64,000 nucleotides of DNA from the NCBI GenBank assembly GCA_905339295.1, contig CAJPFI010000024.1:22487-86486 (forward strand), given 5' to 3'. A program made the translations under genes and the position numbers. The notes under the pieces are model-generated. The model was not told where the DNA came from and made no database searches. It was given only the letters and a program-made list of their open reading frames with translations. The DNA comes from Burkholderiales bacterium. Its GTDB lineage: Bacteria; Pseudomonadota; Gammaproteobacteria; Burkholderiales; Casimicrobiaceae. Shown piece by piece: positions 35,724-46,226 of this stretch. How positions within the stretch are numbered: the first letter of the stretch is position 1; each line of letters starts with the position of its first letter.

Positions 35724-38700
35724 ATGCAGCTCGCCGACGTCAAGCTCGACGACAAATACACGCTGGAGCGCGGTCGCGTCTACCTGAACGGGATCCAGGC
35801 GCTCACGCGCCTGCTCATCGTGCAGCGCGTCCGCGACGCGGCGGCCGGGCTCAACACGGCCGGATTCGTGTCGGGGTTCCAGGGCTCGCCGCTCAACAAC
35901 ATGGACAAGACGCTGTGGGAGGCGCAGGCCCTGCTCCGGCAGCACCACATCCATTTCCAGCCGGGGCAGAACGAGGAGCTCGCGGTCATGGGCGTGTGGG
36001 GCTCGCAGCAGGTGGCGCTCGACCCGCACGCGCGCTACCAGGGCGTGTTCGGCATGTGGTACGGCAAGTGGGCAGGACTCGCCCGCTCGGGCGACGCGCT
36101 GCTGCACGGCAACTCGGCGGGCGCGGCGCGACACGGCGGCGTGCTGCTCGTGTGCGGCGACGACCACATGGCGCGCTCGTCCACCGTCGCGACGCAAAGC
36201 GAGCCGATGCTGACTTCCCCGCTCATCCCGGTGCTCGTGCCGTCGGGCGTGCAGGAGTACCTCGACCTCGGCGTGCACGGCTACGCGATGTCGCGGTACT
36301 CGGGCTCGTGGCTCGCGTTCAAGGCGCTCGACGACACGATCGAATGCTCGGCGTCGGTGAGCGTCGACCCGGCGCGAATCACGGTCCGCCTCCCGGAGGA
36401 CTTCACGCTGCCGCCCGGCGGCCTCGGCCTGAGGCTCCCCGACCAGCCGCTGTCGATGGAGCGGCGCATCCACGACCTGCGCCTTCCCGCGGTGCTCGCG
36501 TACGCGCGCGCCAACCGGCTCAACTTCCTCGCCTACGACAGCCCGCAAGCACGGCTCGGGATCGTCGCCGCCGGCAAGTCGTATCTCGACGTGCGCCAGG
36601 CGCTCGAGCACCTCGGCATCGACGAGCAGGCCGCCGCGCGCCTCGGCATCCGCGTCTACAAGCTGGGCCTCACGTGGCCGCTCGAGCCGCAGGGAATGCA
36701 CGCCTTCGCGCTCGGCCTCGAGGAGATCCTCGTGGTCGAGGAGAAGCGCCCGATCATCGAGGACCAGGTCCGCGCGCTGCTCTACCACTGGCCCGACGCG
36801 CGGCGGCCGCGCATCGTCGGCAAGCGCGACGAGGAACGCGGGCCGAACGAGTGGCTGCTGCCGCCGAACGGCGAGCTCTCGGCCGAGCAGGTCGCACTGG
36901 TGATCGCCGCGCGGCTGAAGCGCTTCCACGCCGACCCGCGCATCGAGGAGCGCGCCGCGTGGCTGCAGGCGAAGGAGGACGCGCTGTCGAAGCCGTCGCT
37001 GTCGCCGCAGTTGCGCGGGTACCTGAGCGACGCCGGGCGCGTGCCCTACTTCTGCTCGGGCTGCCCGCACAACAGCTCGACGCGCGTTCCGGAGGGCAGC
37101 GAGGCGATCGCCGGGGTCGGCTGCCACTTCATGGCGACCTACATCTTCCCCGGAACCCGGATCTTCTCGCCCATGGGCTCGGAAGGCGCGGCCTGGGTCG
37201 GCCACGCGCCGTTCACCGAGACGAAGCACATCTTCGCGAACATGGGCGACGGCACCTACTACCATTCGGGCCTGCTCGCGATCCGCGCGGCCGTATCCTC
37301 CGGCGCCGCCATCACGTTCAAGATCCTCTACAACGATGCGACCGCCGCCACCGGCGGCCAGCCGCTGCCGGGCGCGCTCAACGTGCCCGCCCTCACGCGC
37401 CAGGTCGAGGCGGAGGGCGTCGGGCGCATCGTCGTCGTGACCGACCAGCCCGACAAGTACGGCAAGGACGCGCGCTTCGCCACCGGCGTCACGGTGCGCC
37501 ATCGCGACCACCTCGACGCCGTGCAGCGCGAGCTGCGCGACATCGGCGGTGTGTCGGTTCTCGTGTACGACCAGACGTGCGCGGCCGAGAAGCGGCGGCG
37601 CCGCAAGCGCGGCACGTTCCCCGACCCCGCGCGGCGGTCGTTCATCAACACGCGCGTCTGCGAGGGTTGCGGCGACTGCAGCACGAAGTCGAACTGCGTG
37701 TCGGTCACGCCGGTGGAGACCGAGTTCGGACGCAAGCGCGCGATCGACCAGTCGTCGTGCAACAAGGACTTCTCCTGCCAGAACGGCTTCTGCCCCAGCT
37801 TCGTCAGCGTCGAAGGCGGACGCCCGCGCCGCGGGCAGGCGATGGAGGCCGCCGATGGCCTTTTCGCGCACCTGCCCGAACCCGACCTCCCGGCGCTCGA
37901 CCGGCCGTACTCGATCGTCGTCGCGGGCGTGGGCGGGACCGGCATCATCACGGTCGGCGCGCTGCTCGGCATGGCCGCGCACCTCGAGGGCAAGGGCGTT
38001 TCCGTGCTCGACATGACGGGCGTCGCGCAGAAAGGCGGAGCGGTCACGACGTTCGTGCGCGTCGCCGCGCGACCGCAGGACCTGCACACGATCCGCATCG
38101 CGGCCGGCGAGGCCAACGCGGTGATCGGCAGCGACCTGCTGGTGACGGCGGAGAACGCGATCCTCACGCGCATGCAGCGCGGCGTGACGCGCGCCGTGAT
38201 CAACACCAACCGGATGGCGACCGTCGCGTTCATCAGGAACCCGGACCTGCAGACGCCGTGGGTCGCGATGGAGGACGGCCTGCGCGAGGTCATCGGCGCC
38301 GACGCGGTGCGCTTCCTCGACGCGACGCGCCTGGCGACGGCATTGCTCGGCGACTCGCTCGGAACCAACATCTTCCTGCTGGGCTACGCCTACCAGATGG
38401 GGCTCGTGCCGGTGTCGCGCGAGGCGCTGTTCCGCGCGATCGAGCTGAACGGCGCCGCGGTGGACGCCAACCGGCGCGCGTTCACCTGGGGGCGCCTCGC
38501 GTTCCACGATCCCGCGAGCGTCGAGCGGCAGGCGCGACCCGCCGAGGCCACCCTCGGCAGCGACCTCGTCCTGGCGCCCGACCTCGACTCGGCCATCGCC
38601 CGCCGCGTCGACTTCCTGACGTCGTATCAGGACGCGAAACTCGCGCAGCGGTACCGGGCGCTGGTCGACCGGGTCCGCGCGACGGAAGCGCTCGTGACGC

Positions 38701-39242
38701 GCGGCGACACGCGGCTGACCGAGGCGGTCGCGCGCAACTACTTCAAGCTGCTCGCGATCAAGGACGAGTACGAGGTGGCGCGCCTGTACACCGACGGCGA
38801 GTTCGAGCGGCAGGTCGCCGCGGCGTTCGAGGGGGACTACAAGCTGCGCTACCATTTCGCGCCGCCGATGTGGGTGAAGCCCGACCGCGTGACGGGCGCC
38901 CCGGTGAAGCGCACCTATGGCGCGTGGATGCGGCCGGTCCTGGCGGTGCTGGCAAGATTCAAGGGGCTGCGCGGAACGCGGCTCGATCCCTTCGGTCACT
39001 CCGAGGAGCGACGGCTGGAGCGGCAGCTCATCGCCGACTACGAGCGCACGGTGGAGCAGCTCGAGCGCGGGTTGCGCGCCGACAACGTGGACCTGGCCGC
39101 GGAAGTGGCCGCCCTTCCCTCGACGATCCGTGGATACGGGCACGTGAAGCGCCGCAGCATCGACGCCGCGAGGGCGCGGGAAGCCGCGCTGCTGGCACAA
39201 TTCCGCAAGCCGGTCCCGCAACCGGAGGCCATCGCTGCGTAA
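35724..39242 (+). CDS. Fused indolepyruvate:ferredoxin oxidoreductase-type 2-oxoacid oxidoreductase
   Basis: A 1172-residue protein of the long proteobacterial IOR family, in which alpha and beta subunit regions are fused. N-terminal pyrimidine-like domain (GFVSGFQGSPLNNMDKTLWE, residue 48 on). Thiamine-diphosphate region around residues 450-550 with CSGCPHNSSTR, GVGCHFMATYIFPG and GDGTYYHSG. Fe-S region near 640-690 with CEGCGDCSTKSNC and SSCNKDFSCQNGFC. Gamma-type domain from about residue 730 (VVAGVGGTGIITVGALLGM). The C-terminal region contains a further uncharacterised domain. It converts a 2-oxoacid plus CoA to acyl-CoA plus CO2. It follows the 2-hydroxyacid dehydrogenase by 17 bases, suggesting consecutive steps. 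Aryl, branched and indole substrates are all possible. Confidence 0.92.
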   Translation: MQLADVKLDDKYTLERGRVYLNGIQALTRLLIVQRVRDAAAGLNTAGFVSGFQGSPLNNMDKTLWEAQALLRQHHIHFQPGQNEELAVMGVWGSQQVALDPHARYQGVFGMWYGKWAGLARSGDALLHGNSAGAARHGGVLLVCGDDHMARSSTVATQSEPMLTSPLIPVLVPSGVQEYLDLGVHGYAMSRYSGSWLAFKALDDTIECSASVSVDPARITVRLPEDFTLPPGGLGLRLPDQPLSMERRIHDLRLPAVLAYARANRLNFLAYDSPQARLGIVAAGKSYLDVRQALEHLGIDEQAAARLGIRVYKLGLTWPLEPQGMHAFALGLEEILVVEEKRPIIEDQVRALLYHWPDARRPRIVGKRDEERGPNEWLLPPNGELSAEQVALVIAARLKRFHADPRIEERAAWLQAKEDALSKPSLSPQLRGYLSDAGRVPYFCSGCPHNSSTRVPEGSEAIAGVGCHFMATYIFPGTRIFSPMGSEGAAWVGHAPFTETKHIFANMGDGTYYHSGLLAIRAAVSSGAAITFKILYNDATAATGGQPLPGALNVPALTRQVEAEGVGRIVVVTDQPDKYGKDARFATGVTVRHRDHLDAVQRELRDIGGVSVLVYDQTCAAEKRRRRKRGTFPDPARRSFINTRVCEGCGDCSTKSNCVSVTPVETEFGRKRAIDQSSCNKDFSCQNGFCPSFVSVEGGRPRRGQAMEAADGLFAHLPEPDLPALDRPYSIVVAGVGGTGIITVGALLGMAAHLEGKGVSVLDMTGVAQKGGAVTTFVRVAARPQDLHTIRIAAGEANAVIGSDLLVTAENAILTRMQRGVTRAVINTNRMATVAFIRNPDLQTPWVAMEDGLREVIGADAVRFLDATRLATALLGDSLGTNIFLLGYAYQMGLVPVSREALFRAIELNGAAVDANRRAFTWGRLAFHDPASVERQARPAEATLGSDLVLAPDLDSAIARRVDFLTSYQDAKLAQRYRALVDRVRATEALVTRGDTRLTEAVARNYFKLLAIKDEYEVARLYTDGEFERQVAAAFEGDYKLRYHFAPPMWVKPDRVTGAPVKRTYGAWMRPVLAVLARFKGLRGTRLDPFGHSEERRLERQLIADYERTVEQLERGLRADNVDLAAEVAALPSTIRGYGHVKRRSIDAARAREAALLAQFRKPVPQPEAIAA

Positions 39243-39338
39243 GCGGCGCCGACGCCTCCCTCGATCCGCCTTCGCGCCCGATTCCGACCGCGGTGGCGCG
39301 CACCTGCGCGCCTCCTTCCCTCCTCCCGCCACCTCCCC

Positions 39339-40517
39339 ATGCAGCTGCACGGCATTCGCGTCGTCGACCTGTCGAGGATCCTCTCCGGTCCGTTCTGCTC
39401 GATGTTCCTGGCCGACATGGGCGCCGAAGTCATCAAGGTCGAGGGCGTCGGCGACGGCGACCCGGTCCGCAGGCAGGGACACCTGCGCAACGGCTTCAGC
39501 CTCTACTTCGCGTCGTTCAACCGCAACAAGCGGTCGATGACCCTCGACCTGCGCAGCGACGAAGGCAAGGACGTGCTGCGCAAGCTGATCGCGACGGCCG
39601 ACGTCGTGCTCGACAACTTCCGGCCAGGCGTCATGGAGAGGATCGGACTGTCCCGTGCGGAGCTCGAGCGCATCAGGCCGGACATCGTGAGCTGCCACAT
39701 CACGGGATTCGGCATGGACGGACCGTATCGCGATCGGCCGTCGTTCGACTTCATCGCGCAGGCGATGAGCGGATTCATGAGCGTGAACGGCGCCGAAGGC
39801 GAGCCGCCGATGCGGGCCGCGCCGCCGCTGTCGGACCTGATCGCCGGAGCGTACGCGGCCATGGGCGTCTGCGCCGCGCTGGTCCGGCGGGAACGCACCG
39901 GCCGCGGCGAGGAGGTCGCGACGGCGCTGACCGACAGCATGATCGCCAACCTCGCGTTCCTGGCGACGCACTACTTCGAGACCGGCGAGCAGCCGCTGCG
40001 CACCGGCAACGACCACGCGCTGGTCGCGCCGTACGGGCTGTTCGAGGCGGCCGACGGCGAGGTGGCGATCGCGCCGTCCAACGACCAGGTCTACCACCGG
40101 CTGCTCGACGTGCTCGGTCTCGCGGAGCTGCGCTCGCACCCGGAATTCCTCACCAACCGCGACCGGTTCGCGCGCCGCGGCGCGATCAATGCAATCATCA
40201 ATTCGGCGATCGGCAGGCAGCCGATCGCGCACTGGCTCGACGTTCTCAACGCGGCAGGCGTGCCGTGCGGCCGCGTGATGGGGCTGAAGGAAGTGTTCGA
40301 CGACCCGCAGGTCCGCCACCAGCAGATGAAGATCACGATCGAGCACCCGGAGCACGGCCCGCTCGACGTGCTCGGCTTCCCGATCAAATTCACCGACGAC
40401 CCGTGCCGCATGCACCGCCCGCCGCCGGACCTGGGGGCCGACACCGACGACATCCTCGGCGAGCTCGGATTCGATGCCGACGAGGTCTCCGCGCTGCATG
40501 CGAGGCGCATCGCGTGA
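39339..40517 (+). CDS. Class III (CaiB/BaiF) CoA-transferase
   Basis: A 392-residue family III CoA-transferase. Conserved segments: VVDLSRILSGPFCSMFLADMG near residue 8, VEGVGDGDPVR, NRNKRSMTLDLRS near 61, DNFRPGVMERIGL near 92, HITGFGMDGPYRDRPSFD and APPLSDLIAGAYAAMG with the catalytic Asp at about residue 166. It moves CoA between carboxylic acids without a phosphorylated intermediate. It lies 96 bases after the oxidoreductase on the same strand and probably activates an acid of the same pathway. CoA donor and acceptor are unknown. Confidence 0.92.
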   Translation: MQLHGIRVVDLSRILSGPFCSMFLADMGAEVIKVEGVGDGDPVRRQGHLRNGFSLYFASFNRNKRSMTLDLRSDEGKDVLRKLIATADVVLDNFRPGVMERIGLSRAELERIRPDIVSCHITGFGMDGPYRDRPSFDFIAQAMSGFMSVNGAEGEPPMRAAPPLSDLIAGAYAAMGVCAALVRRERTGRGEEVATALTDSMIANLAFLATHYFETGEQPLRTGNDHALVAPYGLFEAADGEVAIAPSNDQVYHRLLDVLGLAELRSHPEFLTNRDRFARRGAINAIINSAIGRQPIAHWLDVLNAAGVPCGRVMGLKEVFDDPQVRHQQMKITIEHPEHGPLDVLGFPIKFTDDPCRMHRPPPDLGADTDDILGELGFDADEVSALHARRIA

Positions 40518-40647
40518 GCCCGCACGGCCGTCGCCGACAGCGCCGCATCGACGCCGCGCCGGCACCACGACGTTGCGTTCCCTCACCGTCGCGCCTCCGG
40601 TCGATCGGGGCAGGACGGCGGTGCGCAAGCTGCAAGAGGAGCCCCCG

Positions 40648-41601
40648 ATGAAATTCTCCGATCCGTCCACGACACGGCCGCGAGTCGCGATCACCGAGGT
40701 CGGGACGCGCGACGGGTTCCAGGCCGAGCCGACGCTCATTCCGTCCGCGGTCAAGGCGGGCGTCATCGACGCGCTGGTCTCGGCCGGCGTGCGTCGCATC
40801 GAAGCCACGTCGTTCGTCAGTCCGCGCGCCGTGCCGCAGCTCGCGGATGCGCACGAGATGCTCGCGCAGTTGCGCCGGCGCGCCGACGCCCACATCGCCG
40901 CGCTCGTCCCCAATGCGCGCGGGGCGGAGCGGGCGCTGGGGGCCGGCGTCGACGAGTTCGTGTGCTTCGTCTCGGCCAGCGAGACGCACAACCGGGCCAA
41001 TCTCAACGCGCCGATTGCGGGCTCGCTGGTCCACGTGGCGGAGATCGCCGGGATCGCTCGCGGGAACGTCGCGCTGCGGGGCGCGGTCGCATGCGCGTTC
41101 GGATGCCCGTTCGAAGGCGACGTGCCCGTCGACGCGGTGCTCCGCATCGTCGACGCCTATGCGCGGCTCGGCGTGGACCGGCTGACGCTCGGCGACACGA
41201 CCGGCATGGCGACGCCGCCCACGGTCGCGAAGCTCGTGGACGCCCTCGGCAGGGGTCACCCCGACCTGCCGATCGCGCTGCATTTCCACAACACGCGCGG
41301 CGTCGGCCTCGCCAACGTCATGGTCGGGCTGGACCTCGGCATCCGCGAGTTCGAGTCGTCCATCGCCGGCCTCGGCGGGTGCCCGTTCGCGCCCGGCGCG
41401 ACCGGCAACATCTGCACCGAGGACCTCGTCTACCTGCTGGAGGAATCCGGATTCGATACCGGCATCGACCTCGAGGCGCTGATCGCCGTGGCGCGGCAGG
41501 TCGAGGAAATCATCGGGCGAACGCTTCCGGGACAGGTGATGAAGGCCGGACCGCGGCTGCGCCGGTATTCTCCGGCGGATGCCCGCCGCGCGGTAGGCTG
41601 A
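40648..41601 (+). CDS. HMG-CoA lyase-like protein (HMGL family)
   Basis: A 317-residue TIM-barrel enzyme of the HMGL family. Signature regions: ITEVGTRDGFQAEPTLIP near residue 14 (catalytic Arg and metal Asp), RIEATSFVSPRAVPQLADA near 53, LHFHNTRGVGLANV near 212 with the metal-binding His pair, and the flexible Cys loop GGCPFAPGATGNICTED near 245. Such lyases cleave 3-hydroxy-3-methylacyl-CoA esters to acetyl-CoA (or an analogue) and a ketone or ketoacid. The ATG at 40648 has AGAGGAG at 40635-40641. Together with the CoA-transferase upstream this pair often handles a branched hydroxyacyl-CoA, such as citramalyl- or HMG-like esters. Confidence 0.88.
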   Translation: MKFSDPSTTRPRVAITEVGTRDGFQAEPTLIPSAVKAGVIDALVSAGVRRIEATSFVSPRAVPQLADAHEMLAQLRRRADAHIAALVPNARGAERALGAGVDEFVCFVSASETHNRANLNAPIAGSLVHVAEIAGIARGNVALRGAVACAFGCPFEGDVPVDAVLRIVDAYARLGVDRLTLGDTTGMATPPTVAKLVDALGRGHPDLPIALHFHNTRGVGLANVMVGLDLGIREFESSIAGLGGCPFAPGATGNICTEDLVYLLEESGFDTGIDLEALIAVARQVEEIIGRTLPGQVMKAGPRLRRYSPADARRAVG

Positions 41602-41836
41602 CCTCGACGCGCCGGGGGCGCCCGGGACCGGACGGCCTGGAGCCGCGGACCGCCGCCGAACGGGGAGGCATCGATGAACCGAATCTTGCTCGGGTCGCTC
41701 GGGTCGCCGGGCGCCCGGCGCGAAGTCTCCACCGGTCGCGACGAAGCGGCCCGGCGGATCGAGACGGCAACAGGGTGCCCGCCGGGAGGCCCTGCGCCGG
41801 AGTGCCAGTGACGTGAACTACCCTAGGAGGAGTGCC

Positions 41837-42802
41837 ATGATGTTTCGCCTGCTGTTTGCCCTGCTTGCGCTGGCGGTGGTCGCCGCGCCGGCGCACGCCC
41901 AGACCTACCCGAGCAAGCCGATCCGCCTGATCGTCCCGTTCCCGCCGGGCGGCGGCACCGATTTCGTGTCGCGCCTGGTGGCCACCGAGCTCGCGAAGTC
42001 GACCGGCTGGACGGTCGTCGTCGACAACAAGGCCGGCGCGTCGGGGATGATCGGGCTTGCCGAAGGAGCCAAGGCGCAGAACGAAGGTTACGACATCGTG
42101 ATGGGCCAGGCCGACAACATGATCATCGCGGCGGGGACGATGAAGAACCCGCCGCTCAACCCGCTGAACGACCTGACGCCGGTGATCCAGGTCGCGAGCT
42201 CGCCGTCGCTGATCATGACCCGGACCGAGTCCAGCTTCAGGACGCTGGCCGACGTCATCGCCGCGGCGAAGGCGAACCCGACCGCGGTGAACTACGGCAG
42301 CGCGGGCCACGGCACGTTCCCGCAGCTCGCCGTCGAATTGCTCGCACAGACCGGCAACTTCAAGATCATCGAAGTCCCGTACAAGGGCGCGGCGCCGGCG
42401 ATCACCGATCTCCTCGGCGGTCACGTGCAGCTGGCCGCGCTCTCGGTCGCCTCCGGCATGCCGCACATCAAGGGCGGCAAGGTGCGCGGGATCGCGGTGA
42501 CCTCACCCAACCGCAGCCCCGCGCTTCCCGACGTGCCCACGATCGCCGAGTCCGGCTTCCCGGGCTTCGACGCGACCGGCTGGCTCGGGATCCTCGTGCC
42601 CAACGGCACGCCGCCCGCCGTCATCGCGCGGCTCAACGCCGAGATCGCGAAGGTGATGCAGAAGCCCGAGGTCCAGGCTCAACTGATCGCGCAGGGCGTC
42701 GAGGCGCGCACCAGCACGCCGGAGGCGTTCGGCGCGATGATGGCGCGCGAGACGGCCAAGTGGCACAAGATCATGAGGGACGCGGGGATCCGGCCGGAGT
42801 GA
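41837..42802 (+). CDS. Bug/TctC family tripartite tricarboxylate receptor
   Basis: A 321-residue periplasmic receptor with a Sec signal peptide (FRLLFALLALAVVAAPAHAQ). The mature Bug pattern is complete: YPSKPIRLIVPFPPGGGTD, VVVDNKAGASGMIG, VNYGSAGHGTFPQL, VPYKGAAPAITDLLGG, LPDVPTIAESGFPGFD and a final W-x-x-I-M-R-D-A-G-I. The ATG at 41837 has AGGAGG six bases upstream; an in-frame ATG at 41813 lacks one. It is the last gene of the rightward arm, 235 bases after the lyase, and is followed by a strong hairpin. It is probably the uptake receptor for the acid the cluster degrades. No permease is present. Confidence 0.92.
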   Translation: MMFRLLFALLALAVVAAPAHAQTYPSKPIRLIVPFPPGGGTDFVSRLVATELAKSTGWTVVVDNKAGASGMIGLAEGAKAQNEGYDIVMGQADNMIIAAGTMKNPPLNPLNDLTPVIQVASSPSLIMTRTESSFRTLADVIAAAKANPTAVNYGSAGHGTFPQLAVELLAQTGNFKIIEVPYKGAAPAITDLLGGHVQLAALSVASGMPHIKGGKVRGIAVTSPNRSPALPDVPTIAESGFPGFDATGWLGILVPNGTPPAVIARLNAEIAKVMQKPEVQAQLIAQGVEARTSTPEAFGAMMARETAKWHKIMRDAGIRPE

Positions 42803-42834
42803 CGGGCACGGCCTCCGCGCGCCTCGCATCAACC

Positions 42835-42862
42835 CGCCGTCGCCGGCTCCCCGGCGACGGCG
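42835..42862 (+). terminator. Hairpin terminator after the Bug receptor gene
   Basis: A perfect 12-bp stem (42835-42846 with 42851-42862) and a 4-base loop (ctcc) start 32 bases after the stop codon. No long T-run follows. Position and strength make it the likely end of the rightward operon. Confidence 0.65.
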
Positions 42863-43165
42863 AGCTGACCTGAGTTACCGTCTTCGAGGCAATCCCTCCC
42901 GGAATAGGGCTCGGATCCGCACGCGCCCAGGGGCCCGGGTCATCGGTGGCCAAAACCACGCGGCCGGCGCACGAGTTGCCAGCTTCCCTGAAAGGATCCA
43001 CATCGGTCGGATCTTGCAGTACGCGACCAGCCCGAGCGACGCAACGAAGGTGACGCGGCCACCCTGCCCACGCGGGCGCGACGCTGCGCGGCTCATCGAA
43101 CAGCACGATGCCGCTGCGAGCGCGACGGCCATGCCGTACGGTCGGACGGGGCTTGATCGGGTTGT
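42863..43165. other. Intergenic region without supported gene
   Basis: About 300 bases between the terminator hairpin and the tRNA-Ser 3' end. The small open frames here run through the tRNA antisense strand or are low-complexity. I see no further RNA gene or promoter. Confidence 0.45.
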
Positions 43166-43259
43166 TGGCGGAGACGGAGGGATTCGAACCCTCGATACAG
43201 GTTTTAGCCCGTATGCTCCCTTAGCAGGGGAGTGCCTTCGACCACTCGGCCACGTCTCC
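43166..43259 (-). tRNA. tRNA-Ser (anticodon GCT)
   Basis: The minus strand gives a 94-base class II tRNA: acceptor GGAGACG paired with CGTCTCC, anticodon stem CTCCC with loop CTGCTAA (anticodon GCT), a long variable arm (around ATACGGGC...CTGTAT), T-loop GGTTCGAATCC and an encoded CCA (43166-43168). The -10-like TAAAAT lies 30 bases upstream (43289-43294, minus). It follows lysC on the same strand, an arrangement common in Burkholderiales. Confidence 0.97.
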
Positions 43260-43347
43260 GTGCGCGCGCGTGCGGCGCGGAACCGTTGATTTTACCGCCG
43301 CAAGCCCCCGGCCGTCCAGCGCGGGATGGCGAAAAAGCACGCGGAAT

Positions 43348-43363
43348 CCGGCGCTTACGCCGG
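43348..43363 (-). terminator. Weak hairpin at the lysC stop codon
   Basis: A 6-bp stem ccggcg/cgccgg with loop ctta spans the lysC stop codon; a run of five T follows on the minus strand about 11 bases later. It may be a weak terminator, or lysC and tRNA-Ser may be co-transcribed. Confidence 0.3.
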
Positions 43364-44596
43364 CCCCTTCTCGAGCTCGAAGGCCTTGTGGAGCACGCGC
43401 ACCGCGAGCTCCAGGTACTTCTCGTCGATCACGACCGCGATCTTGATCTCGGAGGTCGAGATCATCTGGATGTTGATGCCCTCGTCGGCGAGCGCCTTGA
43501 ACATCTTGGCCGCGAGCCCGGTGTGCGACCGCATCCCGATGCCGACGACCGACACCTTGGCGATGCGGTCGTCGCCCTTGATCTCGCGGCACTGGAACGT
43601 CTTGCCGCGCTCGTGCTCCAGCACGTCGAGCGCCTTCCGGTACTCGCTGCGATGGACGGTGAACGATATGTCGGTCTGTCCGGATGCGCCGATGTTCTGC
43701 ACGATCATGTCGACGTCGATGTTCGCGGCCGCCACCGGGCCGAGGATCGCGTACGCGATGCCGGGCCGGTCGTCGACGCCCATCATCAGGATCCGGGCCT
43801 CGTCGCGGTTGAACGCGATGCCCGAGATGATTGCCTGTTCCATGGAATCGTTTTCCTCGAAGGTGATGAGCGTGCCCGGGCCGGAGGACTCCGGGTCCTC
43901 GAACGACGACATCACGCGCAGCTTGACCAGGTACTTGCCCGCGAACTCGACCGAGCGGATCTGCAGCACCTTCGACCCCTGGCTCGCGAGCTCGAGCATC
44001 TCCTCGAACGTGATCGTGTCCAGCCGGCGCGCCTCGGGGACGATGCGCGGATCGGTCGTGTAGACGCCGTCGACGTCGGTGTAGATCTGGCACTCGTCGG
44101 CCCCGAGCGCGGCGGCGAGCGCGACCGCCGAGGTGTCCGAGCCGCCGCGGCCCAGCGTGGTCAGGTTGCCCTCACGGTCGACGCCCTGGAATCCCGCGAC
44201 GACGACGACGGTGCCGGCGTCCAGGTCACGGCGCATCGCGGCCTGCTCGATGTCGAGGATGCGCGCCTTCGTGAACGCGCTGTCGGTGAGCACGCGGACC
44301 TGCCCGCCGGTGTAGCTCTTCGCGGGGATGCCCATGTCGTTCAGCGCGATCGCGAGCAGCCCGATCGTGACCTGCTCGCCGGTCGCCGCCACGACGTCCT
44401 GCTCGCGCGGGTCGGGCGAGGCGGACAGCTCCTTCGCGAGCCCGAGCAGGCGGTTCGTCTCGCCGCTCATCGCGGACACGACGACGACGAGCTGGTGGCC
44501 TTCGCGCCGGTAGTGCGCGACGCGGCGCGCGACGTTCCTTATCCGGTCGGTCGAGCCGACCGACGTGCCGCCGTACTTCTGGACGATCAGGGACAT
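43355..44596 (-). CDS. lysC: Aspartate kinase
   Basis: A 413-residue monofunctional aspartokinase, the first enzyme of lysine, threonine and methionine synthesis. The N-terminal kinase domain has KYGGTSVGS (residues 7-15), [30 protein letters not shown] near 150 and the aspartate-binding [16 protein letters not shown] near 170. Two C-terminal ACT domains (about residues 265-410) mediate feedback inhibition; their boundaries fit the Corynebacterium-type alpha subunit and no separate beta subunit start was assigned. Length is normal. It lies upstream of tRNA-Ser on the same strand. Confidence 0.96.
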   Translation of the reverse strand: MSLIVQKYGGTSVGSTDRIRNVARRVAHYRREGHQLVVVVSAMSGETNRLLGLAKELSASPDPREQDVVAATGEQVTIGLLAIALNDMGIPAKSYTGGQVRVLTDSAFTKARILDIEQAAMRRDLDAGTVVVVAGFQGVDREGNLTTLGRGGSDTSAVALAAALGADECQIYTDVDGVYTTDPRIVPEARRLDTITFEEMLELASQGSKVLQIRSVEFAGKYLVKLRVMSSFEDPESSGPGTLITFEENDSMEQAIISGIAFNRDEARILMMGVDDRPGIAYAILGPVAAANIDVDMIVQNIGASGQTDISFTVHRSEYRKALDVLEHERGKTFQCREIKGDDRIAKVSVVGIGMRSHTGLAAKMFKALADEGINIQMISTSEIKIAVVIDEKYLELAVRVLHKAFELEKGPA

Positions 44597-44636
44597 GATG
44601 GGAGCGAAGGGTCGGCGACGCCGCGCGCCGCGCGGG

Positions 44637-45875
<1,239 letters not shown>

Positions 45876-45917
45876 GGGGGGAGCCGCTGGGATCCGGGGG
45901 AAGGGAGGTCGGGGAAA

Positions 45918-45937
45918 CGCGCGTCGGGTGACGCGCG
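45918..45937 (-). promoter_or_regulatory. Intercistronic hairpin between acpP and fabF
   Basis: A perfect 8-bp stem (45918-45925 with 45930-45937) and a 4-base loop lie between the acpP stop and the fabF start. AcpP is needed far in excess of FabF, so a stabilising or partly terminating hairpin here is plausible. Function is inferred. Confidence 0.5.
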
Positions 45938-45986
45938 CCCCCGGAGACGGGGGGCCGCGCGAGTCGCGCCGCCCGCCCGCGAGGCG

Positions 45987-46226
45987 CTACTTCTTCAGGT
46001 GCGCGCCGACGTAGTTGATCGCCTGCTGGACGGTCGTGATCTTCTCCGCCTCCTCGTCGGGGATCTCGGTCTCGAACTCCTCCTCGAGCGCCATCACGAG
46101 CTCGACCGTGTCCAACGAATCCGCGCCCAGATCGTCGACGAAGGAGGACTCGTTCTTGATGTCGGCTTCATTGACGCCGAGCTGCTCGGCGACGATCTTC
46201 TTGACGCGTTGCTCCACGTTTTCCAT
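45987..46226 (-). CDS. acpP: Acyl carrier protein
   Basis: A 79-residue acidic four-helix carrier protein. The phosphopantetheine Ser is residue 37 in [16 protein letters not shown]. It carries growing acyl chains for the Fab enzymes encoded around it. GGGAGGAG precedes the ATG. The 149-base gap upstream holds a -10-like TAAAAT (minus, 46273-46278), so acpP may have its own promoter in addition to the cluster promoter. Confidence 0.97.
   Translation of the reverse strand: MENVEQRVKKIVAEQLGVNEADIKNESSFVDDLGADSLDTVELVMALEEEFETEIPDEEAEKITTVQQAINYVGAHLKK

Noticed and set aside
35915..40651. A 1578-codon plus-strand frame overlapping the oxidoreductase in another frame
   Set aside because: Arg/Gly-rich shadow with no motifs; the real frame contains clear thiamine and Fe-S regions.
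35703..41147. An 1814-codon minus-strand open frame antisense to the dehydrogenase-oxidoreductase-transferase genes
   Set aside because: It is Arg/Val/Asp-rich with no domain similarity and spans several genes with strong family motifs on the plus strand. Long antisense frames are expected in such G+C-rich DNA.
43014..43289. Plus-strand peptide containing GGDGGIRTLDTGF
   Set aside because: It reads through the antisense strand of tRNA-Ser; this string is a common mis-annotation.
43260..43354. Cobalamin or lysine riboswitch near the mutase or lysC genes
   Set aside because: No B12-box or lysine-element-like conserved sequence was seen upstream of either gene.
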